Shown: piece after piece, positions 1 through 13,045 of the stretch
How positions within the stretch are numbered: position 1 is the first letter of the stretch
How the letters are laid out: every line of letters starts with the position of its first letter
Source: Betaproteobacteria bacterium
GTDB taxonomy: Bacteria > Pseudomonadota > Gammaproteobacteria > Burkholderiales > JAEUOS01
Direction: 5' to 3'
DNA: 64,000 bases
Assembly (NCBI GenBank): GCA_028292405.1
Contig: JAQGMJ010000070.1
Span: 1-64,000 of the forward strand
The notes under the pieces: model-generated
The model's database searches: none
What the model saw: only the letters and a program-made list of their open reading frames with translations
What the model was told of the DNA's origin: nothing
Program-made: the position numbers and the translations under genes

Positions 1-1
1 G

Positions 2-2611
2 ATGGGCGGCGCCGCCGAATACCGTTTGGCCAACGGCATGCGCTTCGTTCTCCTGGAAGACCGCTCGCAGCCGCTGATCACGACCAACGTGGTGTACCTC
101 GTCGGTTCGCGCAACGAAGGCTACGGCGAGGCCGGCATGGCCCACCTGCTGGAGCACATGCTGTTCAAGGGCACGCCCAAGCACCCGGAGATCAAGGCCG
201 AGTTCACCTCGCGCGGCGCGCGCTGGAACGGCACCACTTCCTACGACCGCACCAATTACTTTCTCACCTTCGACTCCAGCCGCGAAAACCTCAGCTGGGC
301 GCTGGCGCTGGAAGCCGACCGCATGGTCAACTCGACCGTCTCGCGCGCCGACCTCGATTCGGAAATGACCGTGGTGCGCAACGAATTCGAGATCGGCGAA
401 AACGCCCCCGAGCGGGTGCTGGCGCAGCGGGTGGCGCACGCCGCCTTCGAGTGGCACAACTACGGCCGCGCCATCATCGGCAGCCGCTCCGACATCGAGA
501 ACGTGCCGATCGAGCGCCTCCAGGCTTTCTACCGCACCTACTACCAGCCGGACAACGCGGTGATGGTGATCGCCGGCGACTTCGACACCGCCGAGATACT
601 CAAGCTCATTGCCGCCGACTTCGGCGCGATCCCGAAGCCCACGCGGGTTCTGCAGCGCACCTACACCTACGATTCGCCGCAGGACGGCGAGCGCGAAGTG
701 TTCCTGCGCCGCAAGGGCGACAACCAGTCTTTCATGCTGATGTACCACGCGCCGGCCGGCACCGACCCCGGCTATGCCGCCATCGACATCCTCGCCTTCA
801 TCCTCGGCGACACGCCGACCGGCCGCCTGCACAAGGCGCTGGTCGAGACCAAGCTTGCCACCAGCGTCTCCGGCTGGGACCGGCAGTTGCGCGAGAACGG
901 CGCGATGCAATTCGCCGCCTCGGCGCCGAAGGAGGCGCCGCCCGCGCCGATCCGCGCGGCGCTGCTCAAGACCATCGAGGGCCTGGCCGACGACCCGATC
1001 CGCCCCGACGAGGTCGAGCGCGCCAAGCAGCGCGCGCTGACGCAGATGGACATGCTGCTGACCAAGACCCACGAGTTCGCCACCGCGCTGACGGACTGGA
1101 TCGCCATCGGCGACTGGCGCTACTTTTTCCGCTACCGCGACAGCGTCTTCAACCTCACCGCCGACGACGTCAACAAGGCGGCGCGCACCTACCTGATCTC
1201 GTCAAACCGTACCTTCGGCGAATTCATCCCCGCCGACCAGACACCGCCGCGCGCCGCGATTCCCGCCGCGCCCGACCCGCAGGCGGCGCTGAAGGATTAC
1301 GCCGGCCCGCCCGGCATCGGCAGCGGCGAAGCCTTCGAGCTGACCCCGGCGAACATCGACGCGCGCACCCGGCGCTTCACCCTCTCCAACGGCCTGCAGG
1401 TGGCCTTGCTGCCGAAAAAGTCGCGCGGCGGCATGGTCTCGGCGCAGATTTCCTTCCAGTACGGCACCGAGCAATCCAAATTCGGCCGCGCCCCCGCCTG
1501 CGGCTACGCCGGCAGCATGCTGATGCGCGGCACCGAGTCGAAAACGCGCGAGCAGATCCGCAACGAGATCACCCGCCTGCGCGCCAACCTTTCGGTGGGC
1601 GGCGGCGGCGCCAGCCTGGAAGTACCCTCGACCACGCTGGAAGCCAGCCTGACGCTGATTGCCGACATCCTCAAGCACCCGCGCTTTGACGCGGCCGAGT
1701 TCGACCAGCTGAAGCGCGCCTCGATCGCCGGCATCGAGTCCTCGCGCAGCGAACCCGGCTCGATCTCCAGCCTGGCGATGGCGCGTTACCTCAACCCCTA
1801 CCCACGCGGCCACTGGTCCTACAGCCCGACCCTGGACGAGCAACTGGAAGACGCGCGCGGTGTCGGCCTGGACGACGTCAAGCGCTGCTTCAACGACTTC
1901 TACGGGCTGTCCTATGCACAACTGGCTGTGGTCGGCGACTTCGACCCCGAGGTGTTGAAGCCCGTGCTGGAAACCCTGTTCGGCACCTGGCAAAGCAAGC
2001 AGCCCTACGAGCGCATCCCGAACCGCGCGCGCCAGGCCGCCGCGATGGACGAGACCATCCGCACCCCGGACAAGGCCAACGCCTTCCTGCGCGGCAATGA
2101 AGTATTCGACATGCGCGACGACGACCCCGACTACCCTGCGCTGGTGCTGGCCAACTACCTGTTCGGCGGCTCGATCGACGCCCGGCTGGCGAAACGCATC
2201 CGCGAAAAGGAAGGCCTTTCCTACAGCACCGGCTCCTCGGTCTCGGTGGCCGCGCTCGACCGCTACGGCAGCTGGAGCATGTCGGCCCAGTTCGCGCCGC
2301 AAAACCGCGCCAAGGTCGAGGCGGCGTTCCGCGAGGAACTGGCGCGGGCGCGCCGCGATGGCTTCACCGCCGATGAAGTGGCGCAGGCCAAGCGGGCGAT
2401 GATGCAGCAGCGCAAGCTCTCGCGCGCCTCCGACCTGGGACTGGCCGGCAAGCTGAACAACGACCTCTACCTGCACCGCACTTACGACTGGGAGACCCAG
2501 TTCGAGAAAAAGCTGCTGGCGCTCACGCCGGAGCAGGTCAGCGCGGTCTTCGCAAAATACATCGACCCGGCGAAGGTCAATATCGTCCGGGCGGGGGACT
2601 TCAAGGAGTAG
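2..2611 (+). CDS. M16 family zinc metallopeptidase (two-domain, 5' end probably cut by window)
   Basis: Pitrilysin/insulinase-type peptidase with two tandem M16 halves. The first half carries the inverted zinc motif HLLEH (residues 48-52) and the third zinc ligand about 76 residues later (E128, in RNEFE). The second half (from about residue 445) lacks HxxEH, as usual for the non-catalytic partner domain. Relatives are periplasmic or membrane-associated and start with a signal peptide. None is seen here and the ATG lies at the very edge of the window, so the true start is probably upstream. No neighbour downstream on this strand. Family assignment is secure; the substrate is unknown. Confidence 0.9.
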   Translation: MGGAAEYRLANGMRFVLLEDRSQPLITTNVVYLVGSRNEGYGEAGMAHLLEHMLFKGTPKHPEIKAEFTSRGARWNGTTSYDRTNYFLTFDSSRENLSWALALEADRMVNSTVSRADLDSEMTVVRNEFEIGENAPERVLAQRVAHAAFEWHNYGRAIIGSRSDIENVPIERLQAFYRTYYQPDNAVMVIAGDFDTAEILKLIAADFGAIPKPTRVLQRTYTYDSPQDGEREVFLRRKGDNQSFMLMYHAPAGTDPGYAAIDILAFILGDTPTGRLHKALVETKLATSVSGWDRQLRENGAMQFAASAPKEAPPAPIRAALLKTIEGLADDPIRPDEVERAKQRALTQMDMLLTKTHEFATALTDWIAIGDWRYFFRYRDSVFNLTADDVNKAARTYLISSNRTFGEFIPADQTPPRAAIPAAPDPQAALKDYAGPPGIGSGEAFELTPANIDARTRRFTLSNGLQVALLPKKSRGGMVSAQISFQYGTEQSKFGRAPACGYAGSMLMRGTESKTREQIRNEITRLRANLSVGGGGASLEVPSTTLEASLTLIADILKHPRFDAAEFDQLKRASIAGIESSRSEPGSISSLAMARYLNPYPRGHWSYSPTLDEQLEDARGVGLDDVKRCFNDFYGLSYAQLAVVGDFDPEVLKPVLETLFGTWQSKQPYERIPNRARQAAAMDETIRTPDKANAFLRGNEVFDMRDDDPDYPALVLANYLFGGSIDARLAKRIREKEGLSYSTGSSVSVAALDRYGSWSMSAQFAPQNRAKVEAAFREELARARRDGFTADEVAQAKRAMMQQRKLSRASDLGLAGKLNNDLYLHRTYDWETQFEKKLLALTPEQVSAVFAKYIDPAKVNIVRAGDFKE

Positions 2612-2665
2612 CGTGCGCAAAGCCACCCTCTTCTCCGCGTTCCCCTGAACGTTGCTTAGCAGGTC

Positions 2666-2883
2666 TCCTCCCTTTCAAGGGGAGGGACAGGGTGGGGATG
2701 GGGTCAAGCCGCAATAGCTGACGAGGCAGGCAGAGCGAGCGCGCCCTAGCGCGCTACCAAACCCCATTCCCCCTTGCAGGGCGCGCTGGCCGTTTGCATC
2801 GGCCAGCCGTTCAGGCGGCACGCGGCATGCCGCGCGAAATCCCGCCTTCACCCCCGGCCCTCCTCTTGAAAGGGAGGGTGAGA
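2666..2883. repeat. Inverted pair of CCTCCCTTTCAAG-type palindromes (REP/MITE-like)
   Basis: Two copies of an imperfect palindrome, each about 20 bp, lie in opposite orientation at about 2668-2690 and 2856-2880. Read toward each other they share CCTCCCTTTCAAG followed by GGAGGG and a G-rich tail. Inside them, GGGGATGGGGT (from 2694) faces an ACCCCATTCCCC-like stretch (from 2760). The whole gap between the peptidase and the convergent histidine kinase is filled by this structure and no ORF of interest is present. It may act as a bidirectional terminator or be a non-autonomous repeat. A related short palindrome lies at 7554-7573. Confidence 0.55.
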
Positions 2884-2910
2884 ACAGAGTGTGCTGCGCA
2901 CACTGCGATC

Positions 2911-7506
<4,596 letters not shown>

Positions 7507-7521
7507 AGAGGGGGATTTTAT

Positions 7522-7573
7522 AGTAGCGCGCGCCCCGCGCTACTCGCGGCCCCTTCCCCCGTTTGCAAGGGGG
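7522..7573. repeat. Two small palindromes between signalling genes
   Basis: AGTAGCGCG (7522-7530) and CGCGCTACT (7536-7544) form a perfect 9-bp stem with a 5-nt loop. A second palindrome, CCCCC-GTTTGCAA-GGGGG, follows at 7554-7573 and resembles the repeats at 2666-2883. Both sit in the 80-bp gap upstream of the hybrid kinase. No T-run follows on the minus strand, so an RNA-stability or attenuation role is as likely as termination. Confidence 0.45.
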
Positions 7574-7586
7574 TGAAAAACAGCCG

Positions 7587-9854
7587 CTAGGCGGCCTGCT
7601 CGATCAGGCCGGATTCGAGCACGTATTCGATCAGGATATTGGCCGTCTCGAAGCGTTCGGTCTTTTTCTTCGCCATCATCTTGTCGACCAGCGGCTGGTA
7701 GGCCGAGAGCGTGGTCGGCAGGCGCGGGATCGGCGCGTTCACGTGCTGGTACATCAGCGCCTGGGCGTTGTCCGCCTGGAACGGCCGGCGCCCGGTAAGC
7801 ATCTCGAAAAACAGGATGCCCAGGCTGTAGATGTCGGTGCGCTGGTCCACCGGCAAGCCGAGGGCCTGCTCGGGCGCCAGGTAATACGGGGTTCCAAAAA
7901 CCTCGCCGTGCTTGGTGCGCGAAAACTCGGAATTGGTCTGCTTGGCGATGCCGAAGTCGGCCAGCGCCAGCGAACCGTCGGCGCGGATCATCACGTTGTC
8001 CGGCTTCATGTCGCGGTGGACGATGCCTTGCGCGTGCACGGCGGTTAGCGCGCCGCCGATCTGCAGCAGGATGGCCACGGCCACGTTCGGCGCCAGCCCC
8101 TTGGCGATCAGCTCGCGCAGGTCGCCGCCGGGGAAATACTCCATCGAGATGTAGGCGTAGGCGTCCGTGAAGCCCTGGTTGAAAATGCGCGCCACATTCG
8201 GGTGGTCGATCTGCGAGACCAGGGCGAATTCCTGCAGGAAGCGCTCCATCAGGTCGGAGCCGATCTCGTCGTCGGCCGGGGCGATCGGCAGCATCTTCAG
8301 CACGTGATGCTCCTGCGAAGGCGACTGCTCCGCCAAGAACACCTTGGACATGCCGCCCTCGCCGAGCTTGCGGATCAGGCGGTAGCCGTCGACGTTGATC
8401 GGCGCGTCGCCGCGCGGCGCCGGCGAGTTGTTCGACTGCGAGACGCGCTGCTGCGCCGTCATGTTCTTTTGCAGGGCGGAGACGATGATCGCCGAGTTGG
8501 CGGCGATGGCCGCGCTGATCAACTCGTAGAACTGCGTATCGGCGCCCGGACGCGCGGTCATGCCGATGACTTCGACGATGTCCACCGTGCCGGTGCGGCC
8601 CTTGAGCGCCAGCTGGCCGCCGCGCCCGGCGATGAAGCGGCGCCCGGCGGCATCCGCCGAGGCGCGCGAGGCGACGATCGACCAGCCCAGCTCCTTGGTC
8701 TTGCCCTCCAGGCGCGAGGCGATGTTCACCGTATCGCCGATCACGGTGGTCTCGGCGGCTTCGCCGGCGCCCATTCGGCACACGGAAACTTCGCCGGTGT
8801 GAATGCCGACGCCGATGGCAAATTCCGGCAGGTTCTTGCCCGGATGCTTTTCGCGGATCCACGGCTTGAAGCGGTGCGCGGCCAACACCATCAGCACGGC
8901 GGCTTTCAGCGCGCGCTCGGCGTGGTCGGTCGAAGACCCGGCGCGGGTGTCGAACATGGCGACCAGGCCATCGCCCAGGAATTTGACGATCCAGCCGGCC
9001 TGGTCGAGGATAGGCTCGCAGGCCTGGCCGAAGAAGGCGTTGAGGAATTCCACCACCTGCTCGGGCTCGAGGATTTCCGAGAAGGTGGTGAAGTTGCGGA
9101 TGTCGGCGAACAGGATGGTGCCGTGCACCGTCTCGCGGGAGGTAGCGGCGCGGATGTCCGGCGGCGAGCTCTCCTCCATCGAGGTGAGGTGGGCGGTGAG
9201 GTCGAGGGCACGCTTGGAGCGGCCGGTGGCGCGGGTCTTTTTCGGGTCGCGCAACTGGGTACGGGTGCCGGAGGACTGGCTGCCGCGCGGGTCGGTGGCC
9301 TTGTGGTCGCGATCGCGGTCCCGGTCGTGCTCCCGATCACGGTCGCGGGCGCTGGAGACGTTGCGGCGGTCTTCCGGCACTTCGGTATCGGCATTTTCCA
9401 GGCCCGCGCCGGTGCGCATCGGCCGCGCCTCCGCGTTGGCCGTCTCGTCGGTCACCACCATCTGCGAGCCGGACAGGCGCTGGCCTTCGAGGCGCTTCAG
9501 GCGCCCGGTGATGGCGTTGAGCAGCTCGTTGCGCTTGACCGGCTTGTTGAGAAAGTCGTCCGCGCCGAGGTTCATGCTCTTGCGGAAGCTGTCGCGGTCG
9601 TCCAGGGCGGTGAGGAAGATCACCGGAATGCCGGCGGTCTGCTCGTTGGCGCGCACCGCGGCGAGCATGCCGAAGCCGTCCATATTCGGCATCTGCACGT
9701 CCGAGACGATGATGTCGGGCAGGCGGTTCACCGCCAGCTGCAGGCCCTGCAAGCCGTCGGAAGCCGTGATGACGTCGTGACTCGCCGAAGCCAGATGCAG
9801 CCGCACCAGCTCGCGTATCGTCGGATCGTCTTCGACTACGAGTATGTTCGCCAC
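7587..9854 (-). CDS. Receiver - class III adenylate cyclase - Ser/Thr protein kinase fusion
   Basis: A 755-aa soluble three-module protein. (1) Receiver, residues 1-120, phospho-acceptor D52 in VSDVQMPNMDG. (2) Arg/Asp-rich linker, about 165-215. (3) Class III cyclase, about 240-430: metal aspartates D251 and D295, purine-site K291 and T370 (the Lys/Thr pair of class IIIb adenylate cyclases), transition-state N377 and R381. (4) Hanks-type kinase, about 488-750: glycine loop LGEGGMSKVF, K520, HRD at 613-615, DFG at 633-635, then APEQ. All catalytic residues of all three modules are present. GTG start at 9854 with no strong Shine-Dalgarno. It precedes the CHASE hybrid kinase by 80 bp, so that kinase may phosphorylate this receiver. 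ATP rather than GTP specificity is inferred from K291/T370. Confidence 0.93.
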   Translation of the reverse strand: MANILVVEDDPTIRELVRLHLASASHDVITASDGLQGLQLAVNRLPDIIVSDVQMPNMDGFGMLAAVRANEQTAGIPVIFLTALDDRDSFRKSMNLGADDFLNKPVKRNELLNAITGRLKRLEGQRLSGSQMVVTDETANAEARPMRTGAGLENADTEVPEDRRNVSSARDRDREHDRDRDRDHKATDPRGSQSSGTRTQLRDPKKTRATGRSKRALDLTAHLTSMEESSPPDIRAATSRETVHGTILFADIRNFTTFSEILEPEQVVEFLNAFFGQACEPILDQAGWIVKFLGDGLVAMFDTRAGSSTDHAERALKAAVLMVLAAHRFKPWIREKHPGKNLPEFAIGVGIHTGEVSVCRMGAGEAAETTVIGDTVNIASRLEGKTKELGWSIVASRASADAAGRRFIAGRGGQLALKGRTGTVDIVEVIGMTARPGADTQFYELISAAIAANSAIIVSALQKNMTAQQRVSQSNNSPAPRGDAPINVDGYRLIRKLGEGGMSKVFLAEQSPSQEHHVLKMLPIAPADDEIGSDLMERFLQEFALVSQIDHPNVARIFNQGFTDAYAYISMEYFPGGDLRELIAKGLAPNVAVAILLQIGGALTAVHAQGIVHRDMKPDNVMIRADGSLALADFGIAKQTNSEFSRTKHGEVFGTPYYLAPEQALGLPVDQRTDIYSLGILFFEMLTGRRPFQADNAQALMYQHVNAPIPRLPTTLSAYQPLVDKMMAKKKTERFETANILIEYVLESGLIEQAA

Positions 9855-10143
9855 GGGCTAGTCAGTGCTTCGAACCGGTAGATGACAGATTTGTTACAGC
9901 AAAGGCCTGATGTTCATTATGGGTATCGCGGCCTCTGAACCCTGTTGCCTCAAACTGCGCGCCTGCGTGGCCACTTCCGTTTCCACTCAGGGTTCCAGTT
10001 TAACGCACCCTCTCAGCGCATATAGTAGCAAGGTGGGAAGAGTTTTCCGACTTCTGCGCGTGTTAATGATTGTTACAGGTGCAAAATTTGCCAAAGTCCG
10101 ATGACTTTTGCGGATTTATCACACGGCCAGGCTCGCGACGGGC
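9855..10143. promoter_or_regulatory. Non-coding region upstream of the cyclase-kinase gene
   Basis: No credible gene here. The nonamer TTGTTACAG occurs twice in the same orientation, at 9891-9899 and 10070-10078. GAACCCTG (near 9938) is mirrored by CAGGGTTC (near 9987). These are candidate protein-binding sites for the minus-strand signalling operon that starts at 9854. I could not find a convincing -35/-10 pair. Confidence 0.3.
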
Positions 10144-10144
10144 C

Positions 10145-10190
10145 GCGCGCCCCCCGGCCGGGGCGCGCGGCGTGACTTGCGGGTCACGCC
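10145..10190 (-). terminator. Two GC-rich hairpins at the end of the AACS frame
   Basis: GGCGTGAC (10169-10176) pairs perfectly with GTCACGCC (10183-10190) across a 6-nt loop, and GCGCGCCCC (10145-10153) pairs with GGGGCGCGC (10160-10168). The first contains the TGA (10184-10186) that would end the restored acetoacetyl-CoA synthetase frame. There is no U-run, so this is a probable but non-canonical terminator. Confidence 0.45.
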
Positions 10191-10303
10191 GTTTGCAGCT
10201 CCGGCCGGTCGCGGAACAACTCCAGCGATTCCGGATAGGCCAGCGCGTCGACGTTCTTCACAGGGTGGTGATGAACGATGTCTCGCACCGCCAGCTCGAC
10301 GAT
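10184..10303 (-). pseudogene. Severed C-terminal tail of acetoacetyl-CoA synthetase
   Basis: Directly after the TAG and in the same frame, the DNA encodes [17 protein letters not shown] and ends PELQTA before TGA at 10186-10184 (39 residues). This matches the normal end of acetoacetyl-CoA synthetases. The absence of any other frame damage points to a recent point mutation, a sequencing error or suppression, not an old pseudogene. Confidence 0.8.
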
Positions 10304-12205
10304 CTAGCCGCACATGGTGCGCGGGATGTCGGCCACCTGCAGCACCTTGGCCGGCACGTGGCGCGGCGTGGTGTTGACCCGCACCTGGTTCTTGATCTTC
10401 TCGACCAGGGCGGAATCGAGCTGCATGCCTTCGCGCAGCTTGACGAACAGCACGATGCGGATGTCGCCGTGGATCTTGCCCGGCGGCCAGGTCTGGCCGA
10501 TCACCAGCGACTCCACCACCTCGTCGAGCTTTTCCACCTGGCGATAGATCTCGGCGGTGCCGATGCGCACGCCGCCGGGGTTGAGCGCGGCGTCCGAGCG
10601 GCCGTAGATCACCATGCCGCCGGAGGGGGTGCGCTCGACGTAGTCACCGTGGCGCCAGACGTTCTGGTAGGTGTCGAAGTAGGCGGAGCGGTACTTGCGG
10701 CCTTCTTCGTCGTTCCAGAAGTAGATCGGCATCGAGGGGAAAGGCGCGATGCAGACCAGCTCGCCCTTCTTGCCCGGCGCCAGCGTGCGGCCCTTATCGT
10801 CGAACACCTGCACGTTGACGCCGAGGGCATTGCCCTGGATTTCGCCGCGATGCACCGGCAGCACCGGCACGCCGAGAACGAAACAGCCGCAGATGTCGGC
10901 GCCACCAGAGATCGAGGCCAGCAGCAGGTCCGACTTGATGGCGGTGTAGACGTAGTCGAAAGACTCCGGCGCCAGGGGGGACCCGGTCGAGAGCACCACG
11001 CGCAGGCGGTTCAGCTCATGGGTCTCGCGCGGCTTCATGTTGATCTTGGCGATCGCCTCGATGTACTTGGCCGAGGTGCCAAAATGGGTGACCTTCTCGG
11101 CCTGCGCCAGGTCCCACAGGATGTTGCCGCGACGGATGAAAGGCGAGCCGTCGTAGAGGATCAGCGTGGCGCCCGAGGCCAGGCCCGAGACCAGCCAGTT
11201 CCACATCATCCAGCCGGTGTTGGTGTAGTAGAACAGCCGGTCGCCGGGGCGGATGTCGCTGTGCAACTGATGCTCGGCCAGGTGCTTGAGCAGGATGCCG
11301 CCGGCCGAGTGCACGATGCACTTGGGCACGCCGGTGGTACCCGACGAATACAGGATGACCAGGGGGTGGTCGAACGGCAGCAGGTTGTACTCGACCGGAC
11401 CCGCCTTGTACGGCGCCGTGAACTCAGGCCAGGTGAGCGCGCGCGGCACGCCATCCACATTGGGCGATGCCGAAAGATAAGGAACGATCACCGCTTCACG
11501 GACGGAGGGCAGCTTGCTGACGATGTCCGAGACCTTGTCGAGCAGGTCGATCGCCTTGCCGTTCATGTAGTAGCCGTCCGGCGCCAGCAGCACCTTGGGC
11601 TCGACCTGGCCGAAGCGGTCCAGCACACCCTGCACGCCGAAGTCGGGCGAGCAGGAGGTCCATACCGCGCCGATGGAGGCGGTGGCGATCATCGCGATCA
11701 CCGTCTCGGGCATGTTCGGCATGTAGGCGGCGACGCGGTCGCCCTGGCGCACGCCGGCGGCCTTCAACCCCTGCGCGCAACGCGACACCTGGTTGTTCAG
11801 TTCCGCCCAGGTGACCTTGCGCTTGACCTTGTCCTCGCCCCAGAACAGCATGGCTTCGGAGGAGTCGTGCTTTTTCAGGATGTTTTGCGCGAAGTTCAGG
11901 CGCATGCCGGGAAACCACTTGGCCCCGGGCATGCGCTCGCCTTCGATGAGGATGCCGGCCTTGAAGCCGGTGGGCGCCTTGCTGCCCTTTTTCACCTCGA
12001 CCGGCTGGCCGATTACTCCCAGCTCTTCCCAGACCGATTGCCAGTACTGCTCGGGCGCATCGATACTCCACTGGTAGAAATCCGGATAGGTGTTGAGCTT
12101 GAGCTTCCAGCGCTTGATCGCGGCGCGCGCGAAATGCGTGAGATTGGCTTTCTCAAGCTGGACCTGGCTCGGTTCCCACAGGATCGGATTTGTCTCGGTC
12201 ATCAT
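10304..12205 (-). CDS. Acetoacetyl-CoA synthetase, truncated by an amber codon at the catalytic lysine
   Basis: ANL-superfamily ligase that activates acetoacetate to acetoacetyl-CoA using ATP and CoA. It has an N-terminal ACAS_N-type segment, the AMP-binding motif YSSGTTGVPK and a C-terminal domain. The frame stops at TAG (10306-10304) right after IPRTMCG. Family members have SGK there; that lysine is needed for the adenylation half-reaction. A single base change would turn AAG (Lys) into TAG. Beyond the stop the same frame continues for 39 family-like residues. The product as written is 633 aa, against 673 for the restored protein. Without read-through the protein should lack adenylating activity. 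Start is the first of two adjacent ATGs. It lies downstream of a thioesterase gene on the same strand. Confidence 0.88.
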   Translation of the reverse strand: MMTETNPILWEPSQVQLEKANLTHFARAAIKRWKLKLNTYPDFYQWSIDAPEQYWQSVWEELGVIGQPVEVKKGSKAPTGFKAGILIEGERMPGAKWFPGMRLNFAQNILKKHDSSEAMLFWGEDKVKRKVTWAELNNQVSRCAQGLKAAGVRQGDRVAAYMPNMPETVIAMIATASIGAVWTSCSPDFGVQGVLDRFGQVEPKVLLAPDGYYMNGKAIDLLDKVSDIVSKLPSVREAVIVPYLSASPNVDGVPRALTWPEFTAPYKAGPVEYNLLPFDHPLVILYSSGTTGVPKCIVHSAGGILLKHLAEHQLHSDIRPGDRLFYYTNTGWMMWNWLVSGLASGATLILYDGSPFIRRGNILWDLAQAEKVTHFGTSAKYIEAIAKINMKPRETHELNRLRVVLSTGSPLAPESFDYVYTAIKSDLLLASISGGADICGCFVLGVPVLPVHRGEIQGNALGVNVQVFDDKGRTLAPGKKGELVCIAPFPSMPIYFWNDEEGRKYRSAYFDTYQNVWRHGDYVERTPSGGMVIYGRSDAALNPGGVRIGTAEIYRQVEKLDEVVESLVIGQTWPPGKIHGDIRIVLFVKLREGMQLDSALVEKIKNQVRVNTTPRHVPAKVLQVADIPRTMCG

Positions 12206-12274
12206 TCACGCAACTTTAAACATCGGTACAGATCGGCTATACATCGGAATTTGCGGCGCTTTTTCCAGCATCCT

Positions 12275-12709
12275 CTAGGCTTGAGCTTCGAGACGCCGGC
12301 GCACCGTATCGGGAAATGCGGCGGGTTTCCCCGTGACATTGTTCAACCAGACAAACAGCGCATCACCGGTGGCATAAATCGTTTCCGGGTCGTCCGTGCG
12401 GCGCATTTCGTAAAACGTCGGCAGGCTGGACCGGCCGATACGCCCCGCGTAGACCCGCACTTCCACGCCGCCGGGGTACTTCAGCGGACGCTTGAACCGG
12501 CAAGACGCATTCGCGATTACCGGCCCCTCGGCGTCCATCGCCGTGGTGCCCACACCCCAGGTTTCGATCCAGCCGATGCGCGCCTGCTCCATGTAGCGGA
12601 AATACACGGTATTGTTCACGTGCATCATCGCGTCCATGTCGCCCCAGCGCATTGCCATCGTTTCCGTATGCACCAGCCTGATGTCTTCCGGAAAAGCTTC
12701 TTTTTTCAT
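12275..12709 (-). CDS. Acyl-CoA thioesterase, 4HBT hotdog fold
   Basis: A 144-aa hotdog-fold thioesterase. The motif RWGDMDAMMHVNN is the YbgC/FadM-type active-site signature with the catalytic aspartate, and YFRYMEQAR follows. It hydrolyses short or medium acyl-CoA. A longer frame runs up to 12796, but that start lies inside a good promoter (12786-12813), so I choose ATG at 12709 (MKKEAF). It lies 69 bp upstream of the acetoacetyl-CoA synthetase on the same strand and may be cotranscribed with it. Substrate not determinable from sequence. Confidence 0.85.
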   Translation of the reverse strand: MKKEAFPEDIRLVHTETMAMRWGDMDAMMHVNNTVYFRYMEQARIGWIETWGVGTTAMDAEGPVIANASCRFKRPLKYPGGVEVRVYAGRIGRSSLPTFYEMRRTDDPETIYATGDALFVWLNNVTGKPAAFPDTVRRRLEAQA

Positions 12710-12785
12710 GCCGGAACCGGACCTGAGCCTAACGCTTTCATCACCCTGACGTAACGTTGAAGGGTGCTGCGCGGCAAAACCTGAA

Positions 12786-12813
12786 ATTATAAGCATTTTC
12801 GCCTAAAAAACAA
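12786..12813 (-). promoter_or_regulatory. Sigma-70 type promoter for the thioesterase gene
   Basis: On the minus strand TTGTTT (12813-12808) and a perfect TATAAT (12791-12786) are separated by 16 bp. Transcription would begin near 12779, about 70 nt before the chosen ATG at 12709. Confidence 0.7.
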
Positions 12814-13045
12814 TCGCTTAATCTTCTCTCCAGGGCTTGACAAGCCGCCAAAAAAGACGCCCGTAGCCCTATAAATCAAGGGCTTGGCAGCGAGGCGGGG
12901 CGATGCCCGAGGGCGGGTTTCCGGCAAACCGGCCCTCCGGCGCAAGCACGCCGAAAACGGCAGATTTGTAAACACTTACAGGGGTTTACGCGCTTTCGGA
13001 CCGGTCTGAACTGCCTGAAAATGTCCCCCGGAGAAACCGCCGGCC

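Noticed and set aside
10304..10306. Pyrrolysine or general TAG recoding as explanation of the AACS amber
   Set aside because: TAG terminates many other genes in the window at their natural ends, and no pyl genes are visible here; kept only as a remote alternative.
10070..12754. 894-aa plus-strand frame opposite AACS and the thioesterase
   Set aside because: Shadow ORF of a GC-rich coding strand, no motif, covers an intergenic region with a promoter for the opposite strand.
12710..12796. Longer N-terminus for the thioesterase
   Set aside because: The upstream start lies within the TATAAT box of a good promoter and the added residues do not resemble the family.
12837..12875. TTGACA and TATAAA pair on the plus strand upstream of nothing
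   Set aside because: Spacing is 27 bp, too wide for a promoter, and no plus-strand gene follows.
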